From assembly GCF_039523175.1 (NCBI RefSeq), contig NZ_BAAAEU010000001.1, positions 124,001 to 188,000 on the forward strand: a stretch of 64,000 nt of DNA, in the 5' to 3' direction. This stretch comes from Dokdonella_A soli. GTDB lineage: Bacteria > Pseudomonadota > Gammaproteobacteria > Xanthomonadales > Rhodanobacteraceae. Shown here in pieces: positions 1 to 9,197 of this stretch (within the stretch, counting starts at the first letter, position 1; every line of letters begins with the position of its first letter). A program made the position numbers and the translations under genes. Under the pieces are notes generated by a model that saw only the letters and a program-made list of their open reading frames with translations, was not told where the DNA came from and searched no databases.

Positions 1-1374
1 GATCTGCACCCACAGGCGGTCGCTGAGGAGATCGGTGTCGGCGACCAGCACGACCTGCCCCTCGCCCTTCGATTCGGCCAGCGAACCGGCGTCCTTGCGC
101 TCCGGGAATGCGGTCTTGAACTTGCCGGTCAGCCGCGCCGCGATCACGAACGGCGTGCCGGCCGGCTTGTAGCCTTCAAGCAGCGCGCTCGGATCGGCGA
201 GCATGCGCGGGCGGTCGCTCGGCACGCTCTCCGCATCGGACGTAGTCTGAATCAACGGGATCAGCTTCTCGTCCTTCGCATCCTTCGACAATTCGAAGAA
301 GCCCGCGGACGACACGTTGATGCTGTCGAGGTTCGCGGTGACCACGTCGTCATGGTTGAGGTCGGCCTGGGTCAGGCCGAGGATGCCCGGGTGGCGCACC
401 GGCGGCTGGCCTTCGCCGAGGCTGATCGGCAACGCTCGCGCGCGGTCGAGCACGACCTTGTGCGGGTCGTACTCGATGCCCCAGGCCTTGAACAACTTGG
501 GCAGGTCCGAGGACTTGTCGGCCATCATCGCGGCCATCGGATTGTTCGGATCGGCGCCGCTGTCGTCCAGCTCCGCGCTCGGATCGACGAACGCGAGCAG
601 GTGGCCACCACGCAACACGAACTGGTCGATCGCGTACTGTGCATCGTCGCTGAGATTCTTCGGATGCACGACCACGAGCACGCCGATGTCCTTGTCGACC
701 GCTTTCAGCGTCGCCGCATCGACCTGGCGCATGTCGAACAGCTGCGCCCACTGCTGGTCGATCGCCCAAGGCTGGCGCATCTGCCGCGTCGCCGGATCGA
801 AACCGGCCGCGATCGGCAGGCTCGACAACAGGCCGACGACCGGCTTCTTCGGCGTCTCCAGTTCGTGGATCAGCTTCGCGACGTCGTATTCGAGGAACGA
901 TTCCTTGTCCGGCTGCAGGAACGGAATCACCGCCTGCCCGTTCGTCGAATTGGTGCCGGCGAGGCCGAAGAACACCTTGTCGCCGGCGGCCGATACAGGC
1001 ACCGACTGCAGGCCGAAGCTCGTCGCGCGGTCCTCGTCCTCGGAGAACGGCAACGGGTCGATCACCTGCAGCTTGAGCTTGCCGCCCGAGCGCGAGGCCA
1101 TTTCCTGCAGCATCTCGCGAACGCGCGTGAAGTAGGTGCGCAACTGCGGCAGGTCCTGCGTGGCCTTGTCGGAATAGAACAGGTACAGGTTGATCGGCTC
1201 GTCGATCGATTTGATGATGTTCCTGGTGCCGTCGGACAGCGTGTACAGATGGCTCTGCGTGAGGTCGGCCCGCGCACCGCGGAACACGACGTTCACGAGC
1301 AGCATCACCGTGACGAACAGCACGGCCAGCACGATCAGTGCGGTTCCGGAAAGCGCCTTGCGATTGAATGTCAT
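1..1374 (-). CDS. GldG-family ABC transporter auxiliary protein (3' end beyond window)
   Basis: Partial: the reading frame runs open from the ATG at 1374 to the window edge, giving 458 codons without a stop. A membrane segment lies at about residues 11-31 (VLAVLFVTVMLLVNVV). It is followed by a long periplasmic domain typical of GldG-like auxiliary components, including the region around EYDVAKLIHEL and PVVGLLSSLP. The C-terminal anchor expected of the family must lie off the window. The start is supported by a GAGGAGGG ribosome site that overlaps the stop of the permease gene upstream, so translation is probably coupled. With the permease and ATPase it forms an ABC-2 type exporter. The substrate is unknown; in Bacteroidetes the homologues serve gliding, but outside that phylum no gliding role can be assumed. 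Confidence 0.8.
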   Translation of the reverse strand, partial: MTFNRKALSGTALIVLAVLFVTVMLLVNVVFRGARADLTQSHLYTLSDGTRNIIKSIDEPINLYLFYSDKATQDLPQLRTYFTRVREMLQEMASRSGGKLKLQVIDPLPFSEDEDRATSFGLQSVPVSAAGDKVFFGLAGTNSTNGQAVIPFLQPDKESFLEYDVAKLIHELETPKKPVVGLLSSLPIAAGFDPATRQMRQPWAIDQQWAQLFDMRQVDAATLKAVDKDIGVLVVVHPKNLSDDAQYAIDQFVLRGGHLLAFVDPSAELDDSGADPNNPMAAMMADKSSDLPKLFKAWGIEYDPHKVVLDRARALPISLGEGQPPVRHPGILGLTQADLNHDDVVTANLDSINVSSAGFFELSKDAKDEKLIPLIQTTSDAESVPSDRPRMLADPSALLEGYKPAGTPFVIAARLTGKFKTAFPERKDAGSLAESKGEGQVVLVADTDLLSDRLWVQI

Positions 1375-1388
1375 CGTCGGATCCCTCC

Positions 1389-2123
1389 TCAGGCCGCTTT
1401 CTTCATGTCGATGACGACCGCCGTTGCGTACAGCCAGACGCCGATCATCAGCACGAAATAGATCAGGTCACGCAGGTCGATCACGCCCTTGCTGATCGAC
1501 GCGAAATGCGTGAGGAAACTCAGGCCTGCGATCGCGTCGACCACGCCCTGCGGCGCAACCGCGCGGAAGGAGTCGAGCACCAGCGGAAAGCCGGCGAGCA
1601 GCAGCAGGAAGCAGGTGACCACGGTCAGGATGAACGCGACGACCTGGTTGCGCGTCGAGGCCGAGATGCACGAACCGATCGCGAGGAACGCGCCGGCCAT
1701 CAGCAGCGAGCCGAGATAACTCGCGAAGATCACGCCGTTGTCCGGGTCGCCGAGATAGTTGACGGTCAGCCAGATCGGGAACGTCAGCACCAGCGCGATC
1801 GCGATGAACGCCCACGCGGCGAGGAACTTGCCGAACACCGCCTGCCACATCGTCACGGGCAAGGTCAGCAGCAACTCGACCGTTCCGCTCTTGCGCTCCT
1901 CGGCCCACAGCCGCATCGACACCGCAGGCACCAGGAACAGGTACAGCCACGGATGGAAATTGAAGAACGGCTGCAGGTCGGCCTGGCCGCGCTCGTAGAA
2001 GTTCCCGAGATAGAACGTGAACGCACCCGACAGCAGCAGGAAGATCACGATGAACACATACGCGACCGGCGTCGCGAAGTAGCTGCGCAGTTCGCGCCTG
2101 AAGATGGTCAACGTACCGCTCAT
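1389..2123 (-). CDS. ABC-2 type transporter permease (GldF-like)
   Basis: A 244-residue, very hydrophobic protein with about six membrane segments. The N-terminus (TIFRRELRSYFATPVAYVFI) is typical of ABC-2 permeases related to GldF and NosY. The segment around RLWAEERKSGTVELLLTLP is the conserved cytoplasmic loop that contacts the ATPase. It lies between the ATPase gene upstream and the GldG-like gene 14 bp downstream on the same strand, so the three genes probably form one transport unit. The substrate cannot be read from the sequence. Confidence 0.85.
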   Translation of the reverse strand: MSGTLTIFRRELRSYFATPVAYVFIVIFLLLSGAFTFYLGNFYERGQADLQPFFNFHPWLYLFLVPAVSMRLWAEERKSGTVELLLTLPVTMWQAVFGKFLAAWAFIAIALVLTFPIWLTVNYLGDPDNGVIFASYLGSLLMAGAFLAIGSCISASTRNQVVAFILTVVTCFLLLLAGFPLVLDSFRAVAPQGVVDAIAGLSFLTHFASISKGVIDLRDLIYFVLMIGVWLYATAVVIDMKKAA

Positions 2124-2170
2124 GTCCGGTCCTCCTTGCCGGCAAGAAACATGAGCGGATTCGCGAAGAC

Positions 2171-2248
2171 CGTTCGCCCTGAGGTATCGAAGGGCGAACC
2201 CACGACCGCGTCACGTCCATTCATGCTTCGACACCTCAGCACGAACGG
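2171..2248. repeat. palindromic repeat pair, family B (TTCGCCCTGAGGTATCGAAGG type)
   Basis: Two inverted copies of a short palindrome built around CTGAGGTATCGAAG, separated by about 25 bp, in the gap between the ABC ATPase and permease genes. The same unit recurs at 60864-60940, and a half copy lies at 11014-11041 inside pxpA. This is a REP-like intergenic element. A copy inside an operon could form an RNA hairpin that adjusts the relative expression of the flanking genes. Confidence 0.8.
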
Positions 2249-2289
2249 ATGGGAAGGTTGCGCGAGTATCGGGAGAACCGAGAGGAAGC

Positions 2290-3231
2290 TCATGTCCGCG
2301 CCTCCTTGCCGACCGCGCCCTGCGTGATCGTGCGGAACACCTCGTCGAGACGGCCCGGCTCCAGCGCGAGTTCGCGCACCGTGACGCCCTGCGCCTTCAA
2401 CGCATCCCCGACCGCGACGAAGATCGAGCGGCCCGGTTTCGGGAACGCGGTGATGCGGTTGTCCTGCGGATCGACCTCGATCGCCGCGATGTCGGCGACG
2501 CGCGCCAACGCGTCCTTGGCTTCCTGCAGGTTCGCGGCGGTCAGCGACACCGCTTGGTGATAGCGCGAGCGCGCCTCCAATTCGGCCGGTGTCGCATCGG
2601 CGAGGATGCGTCCGGCCGCGATGATGATCGCGCGATCACATACCGCGTGGACTTCCTCGAGCAGATGCGTCGAGATGATGATCGTCTTGTCGCGCGCCAT
2701 CGAGTTGATCAAGGTGCGCACTTCCTGCTTCTGGTTCGGGTCGAGGCCGTCGGTCGGCTCGTCGAGGATCAGCACCTTCGGGTCGTGCAGGATCGCGCCG
2801 GCGAGTCCGACGCGGCGCCTGAATCCCTTGGAGAGCGTGTCGATGGGCTGTTCGAGCACGCGGTCCAGATGCAGTCGCTCGATCGCGTCGTCGAGGCGCT
2901 TGTAGCGCAGATCGCCCTTGAGCTCGCGCACATCGGCGATGAACTCGAGGAATTCACGCACGTTCATCTCGCCGTAGCTCGGTGCGCCTTCCGGCAGGTA
3001 ACCGAGCGCGCGCTTCGCTTCGAGCGGCTGCGTCTCGACGTCGAAACCCGCGACCGTCGCACCGCCCGAAGTCGGCGCGAGAAAGCCCGCGAGCATCTTC
3101 ATCGTTGTCGATTTGCCGGCGCCGTTGGGGCCGAGAAAGCCGAGCACCTGACCGGGCTCGACCCTGAAACAGATGCGATCCACGGCAGTGAGATCGCCGT
3201 AGCGCTTGGTGATCTGTCGGGTTTCGATCAT
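2290..3231 (-). CDS. ABC transporter ATP-binding protein (GldA-like)
   Basis: A 313-residue nucleotide-binding subunit. Walker A is GPNGAGKST at about residues 35-43, the signature is LSKGFRRRVGLA at about 133-144, and Walker B with the D-loop is LILDEPTDGLDP at about 153-164. The switch histidine follows in ISTHLLEEV. A C-terminal extension of about 90 residues after the ATPase core is usual for ABC-2 exporters. It is first in the ATPase-permease-GldG cluster and would power that exporter. The upstream gap of 245 bp should hold the promoter, but no clear -35/-10 pair was recognised. Confidence 0.9.
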   Translation of the reverse strand: MIETRQITKRYGDLTAVDRICFRVEPGQVLGFLGPNGAGKSTTMKMLAGFLAPTSGGATVAGFDVETQPLEAKRALGYLPEGAPSYGEMNVREFLEFIADVRELKGDLRYKRLDDAIERLHLDRVLEQPIDTLSKGFRRRVGLAGAILHDPKVLILDEPTDGLDPNQKQEVRTLINSMARDKTIIISTHLLEEVHAVCDRAIIIAAGRILADATPAELEARSRYHQAVSLTAANLQEAKDALARVADIAAIEVDPQDNRITAFPKPGRSIFVAVGDALKAQGVTVRELALEPGRLDEVFRTITQGAVGKEART

Positions 3232-3476
3232 CGTCGTCTATGCACCTTTCCAGAAATGCACGATTCCCCACGGACCCGAGGTCGCACGGGCTGATTGTTC
3301 TCAGTTGGAGACCCTCCGGGCGCCTGCCCTACGAGGCGGCCGACTGCTACCGGCCGCTTTCCGGGCAGGCCAGATCCCGAAGCGCACCGAAAGATACCGC
3401 AAAGCTTGCGCAAAGTTCCCGGACGCCGGCGCGCCAACGCACTGCGATTTCGCACGTGCGCCACGCGTGCCGCCGC

Positions 3477-4370
3477 CTAATGCGCTGGCGCGCCCGGCAC
3501 AAACGGCGGCGGATAACTGCGACCGTGCCGCAGCGGCCGAAAACACGGCGCGTCGCGATAGAACGCCGGCAATGCGCCGTCAGCGTGCCAGCCCGGAATG
3601 CCGACCAGCGGCAACGGTCGCGGCTGCTGCGGATCGGTGAGCAGTTCGCCGTCGCGAATCGCCATCGCAATCCGCGCCTCGGCTTGATCCCAATGCGCGA
3701 TCGTCGAATCCTCGCCCGTGCAGCGCGACGCGATCTCTTCGGCTTCTACCTGCACCGCGATCGTCTTGGCTGTCGACAAAGCATCGCCGCCGAGGAACTG
3801 GCGTTCGAGCAGCGCGTGCCCAAACACAGTGACCGCGATGCGTCTGCGCCAGAGCGCGCGCTCGCGCAGGAACAAACCGGGCCAGTCGTGCGCATCCCAC
3901 AACGCGATCAGCTCTGGATCGGCACACCAGACGATCGCACCGGCCTCGTCGAACTGGGTCATCGCGCATTGCCCGCGCGTACGCGTCTTCGGGCCGACCT
4001 CCGCAATGTCGGCGACTTGCCGTGCGTTGAGCGCGAGTTTCAGGTGCGGATGGCGCAGCCAGACCAGCGCATTGAACAGATCGTGCCAGTTGCCCTCGCG
4101 CGTCGCGACGATGCCGCGATCGGCGATGCGCTGCTCATAGTGCAGGCCATCCGCGAGCAGTTCCACGGTCTGCGGGGCGAACACCGGCCGCGCGATGCCG
4201 TCGCGCGTGATCGCCTGCCGGCGCCAGGCTTCGAGTGCCGCGCAGTCGGGCCACGCGCCGTCCTGCAGCAGCGCCGCATACTCGCGCCAGTCGGACAGCG
4301 GCGGCCGCGCGAGGATTTCGGCGCTCGCGCTCGCGCGCGGTGGTGCCTGGAAGCGTAGTCGTGCGCTCAT
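3477..4370 (-). CDS. DUF3025 domain-containing protein
   Basis: A soluble protein of 297 residues. It matches the DUF3025 pattern, with motifs such as NWHDLFNALVWLRHPHLK and a C-terminal half ending in a proline-rich segment (LPLVGIPGWHADG, YRDAPCFRP). The biochemical role of the family is unknown. The reading frame extends upstream to 4415, but the ATG at 4370 (MSARLRF) is preferred because the extra 15 residues look non-coding. It lies 70 bp downstream of rimO on the same strand and may be co-transcribed with it. Confidence 0.75.
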   Translation of the reverse strand: MSARLRFQAPPRASASAEILARPPLSDWREYAALLQDGAWPDCAALEAWRRQAITRDGIARPVFAPQTVELLADGLHYEQRIADRGIVATREGNWHDLFNALVWLRHPHLKLALNARQVADIAEVGPKTRTRGQCAMTQFDEAGAIVWCADPELIALWDAHDWPGLFLRERALWRRRIAVTVFGHALLERQFLGGDALSTAKTIAVQVEAEEIASRCTGEDSTIAHWDQAEARIAMAIRDGELLTDPQQPRPLPLVGIPGWHADGALPAFYRDAPCFRPLRHGRSYPPPFVPGAPAH

Positions 4371-4440
4371 GGGCGTGCTCGTGCAGCCAATACTTCCCCC
4401 GCAGCTCCGCCGCACCGCGGGCTCGCGTGCTGCGTGCCGA

Positions 4441-5760
4441 TCAGGCAGCGAGTCGCGCGATCAGATCGTGCTCGTCCGCATGGACGATCTCGACCTCGAC
4501 GAACTGGCCCGGCTTGAGCTTCTGGCCGTCGTCGATGCGCACGATGCCGTCGATCTCCGGCGCATCGGCTTTCGAGCGCGCGACCGCGCCGTCGGTGTCG
4601 ACCTCGTCGACGATGACCTGCTGGCGCGTTCCGATCTTGCGTCCAAGCCGCGCCGCGGAAATTTCCGCTTGCACTTCCATGAAGCGTTCGAGGCGTTCCT
4701 CGCGGACCTCGTCCGGCACCGGATCCGGCAGTTCGTTCGCCTTCGCACCATCGACCGGCGAATACGCGAACGCACCGACGCGATCGAGCTCCGCTTCACG
4801 CAGGAAGCCCAGCAGCTCCTCGAACTCGGCCTCGGTCTCGCCCGGGAAGCCGACGATGAACGTGCTGCGGATCGTGAGGTCGGGGCACATCGAGCGCCAT
4901 TTCTGGATCCGCTGCAGGGTCTTGTCGACCGCCCCGGGGCGCTTCATCAGCTTGAGGATGCGCGGGCTTGCGTGCTGGAACGGGATATCGAGGTACGGAA
5001 GGATCTTGCCGTCGGCCATCAGCGGTATCACGTCGTCGACGTGCGGATACGGGTACACGTAATGTAAGCGTGTCCACACGCCGAGTTCGGCGAGGCCTTC
5101 ACACAATCCGTTCATGCGCGTCTGATACGACTGCCCGCGCCACTCGCGCGATGCGTATTTCACATCGACGCCATACGCACTGGTGTCCTGCGAGACGACC
5201 AGCAACTCGCGCACGCCGCCCTTGACCAGCCTCTCGGCCTCGATCAGCACCTCATCGACCGGTCGCGACACGAGGTCGCCTCGCATCGACGGGATGATGC
5301 AGAAGGTGCATCTGTGGTTACAGCCCTCGGAGATCTTCAGATACGCGTAGTGCTTAGGGGTCAGCTTGATGCCTTGCGGCGGCACCAGATCCAGAAACGG
5401 ATCGTGCTTGGGCGGCAGCGCCTCATGGACCGCGCTCATCACGCTCGCATAATCCTGAGGGCCGCTGATCGAGAGTACGTCAGGATGCGCCTCGCGGATC
5501 AGCTCGGCGCGCTTGCCGAGGCAGCCGGTCACGATGACCTTGCCGTTCTCCTCGAGCGCCTCGCCGATCGCGTCGAGCGATTCGGTTACCGCAGCGTCGA
5601 TGAAGCCGCAGGTGTTGACGACGACGATATCGGCCGAATCGTAGCTCGGCACGATGTCGTAACCCTCCACGCGCAATTGGGTGAGGATGCGTTCTGAATC
5701 GACGAGGGCTTTCGGGCAGCCGAGGCTGACGAAGCCGACCTTGGGGTTGCGGCGTGACAT
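4441..5760 (-). CDS. rimO: ribosomal protein S12 methylthiotransferase RimO
   Basis: A radical-SAM enzyme of 439 residues that methylthiolates an aspartate of ribosomal protein S12. The N-terminal UPF0004 domain starts with VGFVSLGCPKALVDSE and carries cluster cysteines (GCP, NTCGF, GCLG). The radical-SAM motif CNHRCTFC sits at about residues 147-154. A C-terminal TRAM domain ends the protein near EIVHADEHDLIARL. The SLGCPK/LVDSER signature separates RimO from the tRNA enzyme MiaB. Length agrees with the family, about 440 residues. Confidence 0.95.
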   Translation of the reverse strand: MSRRNPKVGFVSLGCPKALVDSERILTQLRVEGYDIVPSYDSADIVVVNTCGFIDAAVTESLDAIGEALEENGKVIVTGCLGKRAELIREAHPDVLSISGPQDYASVMSAVHEALPPKHDPFLDLVPPQGIKLTPKHYAYLKISEGCNHRCTFCIIPSMRGDLVSRPVDEVLIEAERLVKGGVRELLVVSQDTSAYGVDVKYASREWRGQSYQTRMNGLCEGLAELGVWTRLHYVYPYPHVDDVIPLMADGKILPYLDIPFQHASPRILKLMKRPGAVDKTLQRIQKWRSMCPDLTIRSTFIVGFPGETEAEFEELLGFLREAELDRVGAFAYSPVDGAKANELPDPVPDEVREERLERFMEVQAEISAARLGRKIGTRQQVIVDEVDTDGAVARSKADAPEIDGIVRIDDGQKLKPGQFVEVEIVHADEHDLIARLAA

Positions 5761-5943
5761 GGAAATACCGAGAGGGGTGTGACAATAGTTTACCCCACGG
5801 GCCGACGCGGGGTCGGCGCGAAGCGAACAGGCGCAGCGAGATCTTGGCAGAATGGTCTCGGGGATTTACGCCGATTGCAGCGAACCTGCCCGGGTGGGGA
5901 AAGTCGAGTGAAGCTGAAGTGCCATGCAGACAGCCGGCGCGGT

Positions 5944-8019
5944 ATGCGAGGCTCCTGCATGGGCCTCGTATTGTCGTGGGCCTCGATTTGCGCGAGCGCA
6001 TACGCGGCCGAAACCACCTATCCCAGGGCGCAGGCGGCGGCAGCCGCGCTGCGTACCGCAATGGCCGTCGAAGAATCGCTCTCCTCCGCAGCGAATCGAC
6101 TGCTCGTGCGTGGCATCGCGGGGCCCCGCGGTGAAGCCAGGCTTGCCTGGATCGCCGCCAACGCGTTCTCGGCCGTAGGCGCAATCACGGCTGCCGATCG
6201 CGAGTGGAAGCGCGCTGCCGAACTCGCGCAACGAGACGGCGACACCTCCACCTACGGCACCGCACTCGCTCAGCAAGCCAACATCGCGCTGGCTCGGGGC
6301 GACTACGCGCGATGCGCGGACCTGGCCGAAGCATTGGAAACATTGGCGCGTGCCAGCGGCGATTCGAATTACGAGGCGATTGCCCAGGGCAATCTCGGCG
6401 TGATCGCCCGCCGGCACGGCCATCTCGACGCTGCGCTCGCCCATCAGCAGCGTGCGCTCGACCTGCATCGTGCCAATCATGATACGGCCGGGATCACGTT
6501 GGCGCTGACCGATCTTTCCACGGTCCACCGTGATCGCGGCAGCCTCGCGCAGGCGCTGGATACGGCGCTCGAAGCCGAAGCACTGCGCGAGAAAACCGGC
6601 AATCACGTCGAAATCGCCTATCGCAACATCGCGCTTCTGTACCGCGAGATTGAAGACACCACCGCCGCGCGCAGCTATTTCCGCCGCGCGCTCGACACGG
6701 CCGCCGGCAATGCCAATCCGCTGGCCTACGCCCCGGTCGTGGGCGCCTACGCCAACCTGCTCAACGATGTCGGCGAGTACGCCGCCGCGCAGGCCGCAGC
6801 CTCGGAGGCGCTGGCCATCGACGAGGCGCTGGGCGACCGGCCGCACCAGGGTCTCGAACATCTGGAAATCGGGCGCGCCCTGCTCGGCCAGCACCAGGTG
6901 GACGCTGCCGTTGCCGAACTCGAAACAGCGCTCAGGCTCGGCCGCGAGCTCGATCAGAGGGAGATCGTCGCCCGAGCGTTGCTGCATCTCGCCGATGCTG
7001 CGCTGCTTCGCCATGACTACCTTCGCGCACACGGCTTGCTCGACGAGGCGATTGCCGGCCTCGAAGCCGCGCAACTGCGCCCGCAGCTTGCGCAGGCCTA
7101 TGCTTCGCGAGAGCAGCTGGCACATGCCGAGCACGACGATGCCGGCGCGTTGCGCTTCGCACACAAGTACACAACCGCGCGCGAGGAGTTGCTCGGCATT
7201 CGCACCAGCCGGCAACTGGCCGCGCTCGAAGTGCGCCATCAGCACGAACAGGCCAAACAACGCATCGTCCTGCTGGCCAAGGACAACGAACTCAAGGCAG
7301 CGCTGCTCGAAAAGCAGCGATTGCTGCGGCATGCCTATTTCGTTTCGCTGGTGGGGCTGTGTCTGCTGCTCGCGCTGGTGGGGTGGCGCTTCGCCAGCGT
7401 CAGCCGCCACAACCGCATTCTGGCTTCCTGGAATGGCGAAATCGAAAGCCAACGCGCGGCGCTGCGCGACGCCAACCAATTGCTCGAACGCCAGGCACTC
7501 GATCTGCATCGAGCCGCCATCACCGATTCGATGACCGGTGTCGCCAATCGCGGTCACGCACTCGAGCAGTTGGCAAGCCGCATCGAGGAATGCGTGCGGG
7601 ACGGGCGCGAACTGTCGGTGCTGCTGATCGACTTCGATCACTTCAAGCAGATCAACGATCTGTACGGCCATCTGTTCGGCGACGGCGTGCTGATTGCCGG
7701 CGTCGAGGCGATGCGAGAATGCCTGCACCCCGACGACCTGATCGGGCGCATCGGCGGCGAAGAATTCATCGTCGTGGTTGCCGGCCGCGGCGCCGACGAG
7801 GTCGATGCGCTCGCGGAGCGTCTGCGCGCACGCGTCGCGGAAGAACTCGCGAAACGCGAACCGCAACTGCTCGGCACTGCCACCGTGAGCATCGGCGTGG
7901 CAGGCCTCGAACAACTGGAGTCGGCTCCGGGCGCCGAGGCGCTGCTCGAGGCTGCGGATCGCGCGCTCTATGCAGCGAAGCGGGACGGACGTGACCGCGT
8001 GCGACGATCCGGGACCTGA
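5944..8019 (+). CDS. TPR-repeat diguanylate cyclase (GGDEF)
   Basis: An envelope-anchored cyclic-di-GMP synthase. From the ATG at 5944 the order is a signal peptide (GLVLSWASICASAYA), about 400 residues of alanine-rich tetratricopeptide repeats predicted to be periplasmic, one membrane helix at about residue 465 (VSLVGLCLLLALVGWRF), a short coiled segment, and a GGDEF domain. The active-site motif is GGEEF (IGRIGGEEFIVVV) at about residue 606, so it should be catalytically active. Starts further upstream are possible at 5908 (GTG) and 5779; the signal peptide favours 5908 or 5944. No autoinhibitory RxxD site was identified. The TPRs presumably sense a protein or ligand outside the inner membrane. 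Confidence 0.85.
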   Translation: MRGSCMGLVLSWASICASAYAAETTYPRAQAAAAALRTAMAVEESLSSAANRLLVRGIAGPRGEARLAWIAANAFSAVGAITAADREWKRAAELAQRDGDTSTYGTALAQQANIALARGDYARCADLAEALETLARASGDSNYEAIAQGNLGVIARRHGHLDAALAHQQRALDLHRANHDTAGITLALTDLSTVHRDRGSLAQALDTALEAEALREKTGNHVEIAYRNIALLYREIEDTTAARSYFRRALDTAAGNANPLAYAPVVGAYANLLNDVGEYAAAQAAASEALAIDEALGDRPHQGLEHLEIGRALLGQHQVDAAVAELETALRLGRELDQREIVARALLHLADAALLRHDYLRAHGLLDEAIAGLEAAQLRPQLAQAYASREQLAHAEHDDAGALRFAHKYTTAREELLGIRTSRQLAALEVRHQHEQAKQRIVLLAKDNELKAALLEKQRLLRHAYFVSLVGLCLLLALVGWRFASVSRHNRILASWNGEIESQRAALRDANQLLERQALDLHRAAITDSMTGVANRGHALEQLASRIEECVRDGRELSVLLIDFDHFKQINDLYGHLFGDGVLIAGVEAMRECLHPDDLIGRIGGEEFIVVVAGRGADEVDALAERLRARVAEELAKREPQLLGTATVSIGVAGLEQLESAPGAEALLEAADRALYAAKRDGRDRVRRSGT

Positions 8020-8051
8020 CCGCACATCGATCCGGGATTTCGCGCTTGCGA

Positions 8052-8079
8052 TTGACAGCGCCGCGCGCCGGCTTACGCT
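8052..8079 (+). promoter_or_regulatory. putative sigma-70 promoter
   Basis: TTGACA at 8052-8057, a 16-bp spacer and TACGCT at 8074-8079, just upstream of the dienelactone hydrolase gene and 32 bp after the stop of the diguanylate cyclase. A perfect -35 and a fair -10 suggest this starts the hydrolase/HIT transcript, which may continue into the 5-oxoprolinase genes. Confidence 0.5.
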
Positions 8080-8106
8080 GTGCGCAACGACTTCGCGGAG
8101 CGCGCA

Positions 8107-8784
8107 ATGGGCCAGCTCATCCAGATCAACACGGCACGCATGCAATGCATCGGCGCCTATCTGGCCAAACCCGTACGGGCGCCGAAAGGCGGCATCGTCG
8201 TCGTGCAGGAGATCTTCGGCGTCAATGCACACATGCGTCACGTCGTCGACCACTTCGCCGAACACGGCTACACCGCGATCGCGCCGGCGTTCTTCGACCA
8301 CGTCGAGCGCGAAGTGGAGCTCGGCTACGACGAGGCCGGCTACGCGGACGGGAAAAAGCTGGTCGGCGAGATTCCGTTCGACCTCGCCCTCGAGGACGTC
8401 GCCAGCGCCGCCGAATCGATCGCTTCAGCCGGACGCATTGGCTGCGTCGGCTATTGCTGGGGCGGCACGGTCGCGCTGCTCGCCGCGACGCGGCTCGGCC
8501 TGCCGGCAGTCAGCTACTACGGCGCGCGCAATGTGAACTTCCTTGCCGAGCGACCCAAGGCCCCGCTGATGTTCCATTTCGGCGAGCGGGACACGTCGAT
8601 CCCGCCCGAAGCAGTCGACAGACATCGCGCGGCGCTGCCGGACGCCGAAGTCCACACCTATCCGGCGGGCCATGCGTTCAATCGCGAGGTCGACCCGAAA
8701 GCCTACGACGCGCCAAGCGCGAACCTTGCGCTGGAACGCACGCTGGCGTTCTTCGATCGCCACCTCGCGGCGGCGCAGGCATGA
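8107..8784 (+). CDS. dienelactone hydrolase family protein
   Basis: An alpha/beta hydrolase of 225 residues. The nucleophile motif GYCWGG carries a cysteine, as in dienelactone hydrolases. The other triad members are the Asp in GERDTSIPP and the His in PAGHAFNRE. The N-terminal EIFGV..HMRHVVDHFAEHGY segment is also typical. The true substrate of this branch is unknown. The ATG at 8107 with GGAG eight bases upstream is preferred to the GTG at 8080. Its stop overlaps the start of the HIT gene by 4 bp (ATGA), so they are coupled. Confidence 0.85.
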   Translation: MGQLIQINTARMQCIGAYLAKPVRAPKGGIVVVQEIFGVNAHMRHVVDHFAEHGYTAIAPAFFDHVEREVELGYDEAGYADGKKLVGEIPFDLALEDVASAAESIASAGRIGCVGYCWGGTVALLAATRLGLPAVSYYGARNVNFLAERPKAPLMFHFGERDTSIPPEAVDRHRAALPDAEVHTYPAGHAFNREVDPKAYDAPSANLALERTLAFFDRHLAAAQA

Positions 8785-9197
8785 CGTTCCTGCTCGATCC
8801 GCGCCTCGCCGCCGAAACCCACATGATTGGCGAATTGCCCCTGTCGCGCCTGCTGTTGATGGAGGACGCGCGCTTCCCCTGGCTGATCCTGGTGCCGCGC
8901 ATCGCCGGTGCGCGCGAGCTGATCGATCTCGACGAAGCCGATCGGCGCAGCCTGCTGACTGAACTCGCCGAGGTCGGGCGCGCACTCGAAACGCTGCTGC
9001 GGCCGGACAAGTTGAATATCGCTGCGCTCGGCAACGTGGTGGCGCAACTGCATGTGCACCTGATCGCACGCTACACGGCCGACGCAGCGTGGCCGCGCCC
9101 GGTCTGGGGGCATGGCGAGCGCGTCGACTACTCAGCGAACGAGCGCGACACGCTGATCGCCCGGCTGCGCGTCGCGCTGAAATCCGTGCTGACCTGA
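8781..9197 (+). CDS. HIT domain protein
   Basis: A 138-residue histidine-triad protein, probably a nucleotide hydrolase or transferase. The motif reads QLHVHLIAR, so the first His of the canonical HxHxH is replaced by Gln; this variant is common in this proteobacterial HIT subgroup and keeps the two central histidines. PWLILVPR near residue 34 is also characteristic. The start ATG overlaps the hydrolase stop (ATGA), and the stop overlaps the pxpB start by one base (TGATG). It is therefore translationally linked into the 5-oxoprolinase operon, though a functional link is not obvious. Confidence 0.85.
   Translation: MTFLLDPRLAAETHMIGELPLSRLLLMEDARFPWLILVPRIAGARELIDLDEADRRSLLTELAEVGRALETLLRPDKLNIAALGNVVAQLHVHLIARYTADAAWPRPVWGHGERVDYSANERDTLIARLRVALKSVLT

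Noticed and set aside
5866..8301. 811-codon open frame on the minus strand opposite the TPR/GGDEF gene
   Set aside because: Shadow of a GC-rich gene. The plus frame has a signal peptide, membrane helix and GGEEF motif; the minus frame has no domain or ribosome site.
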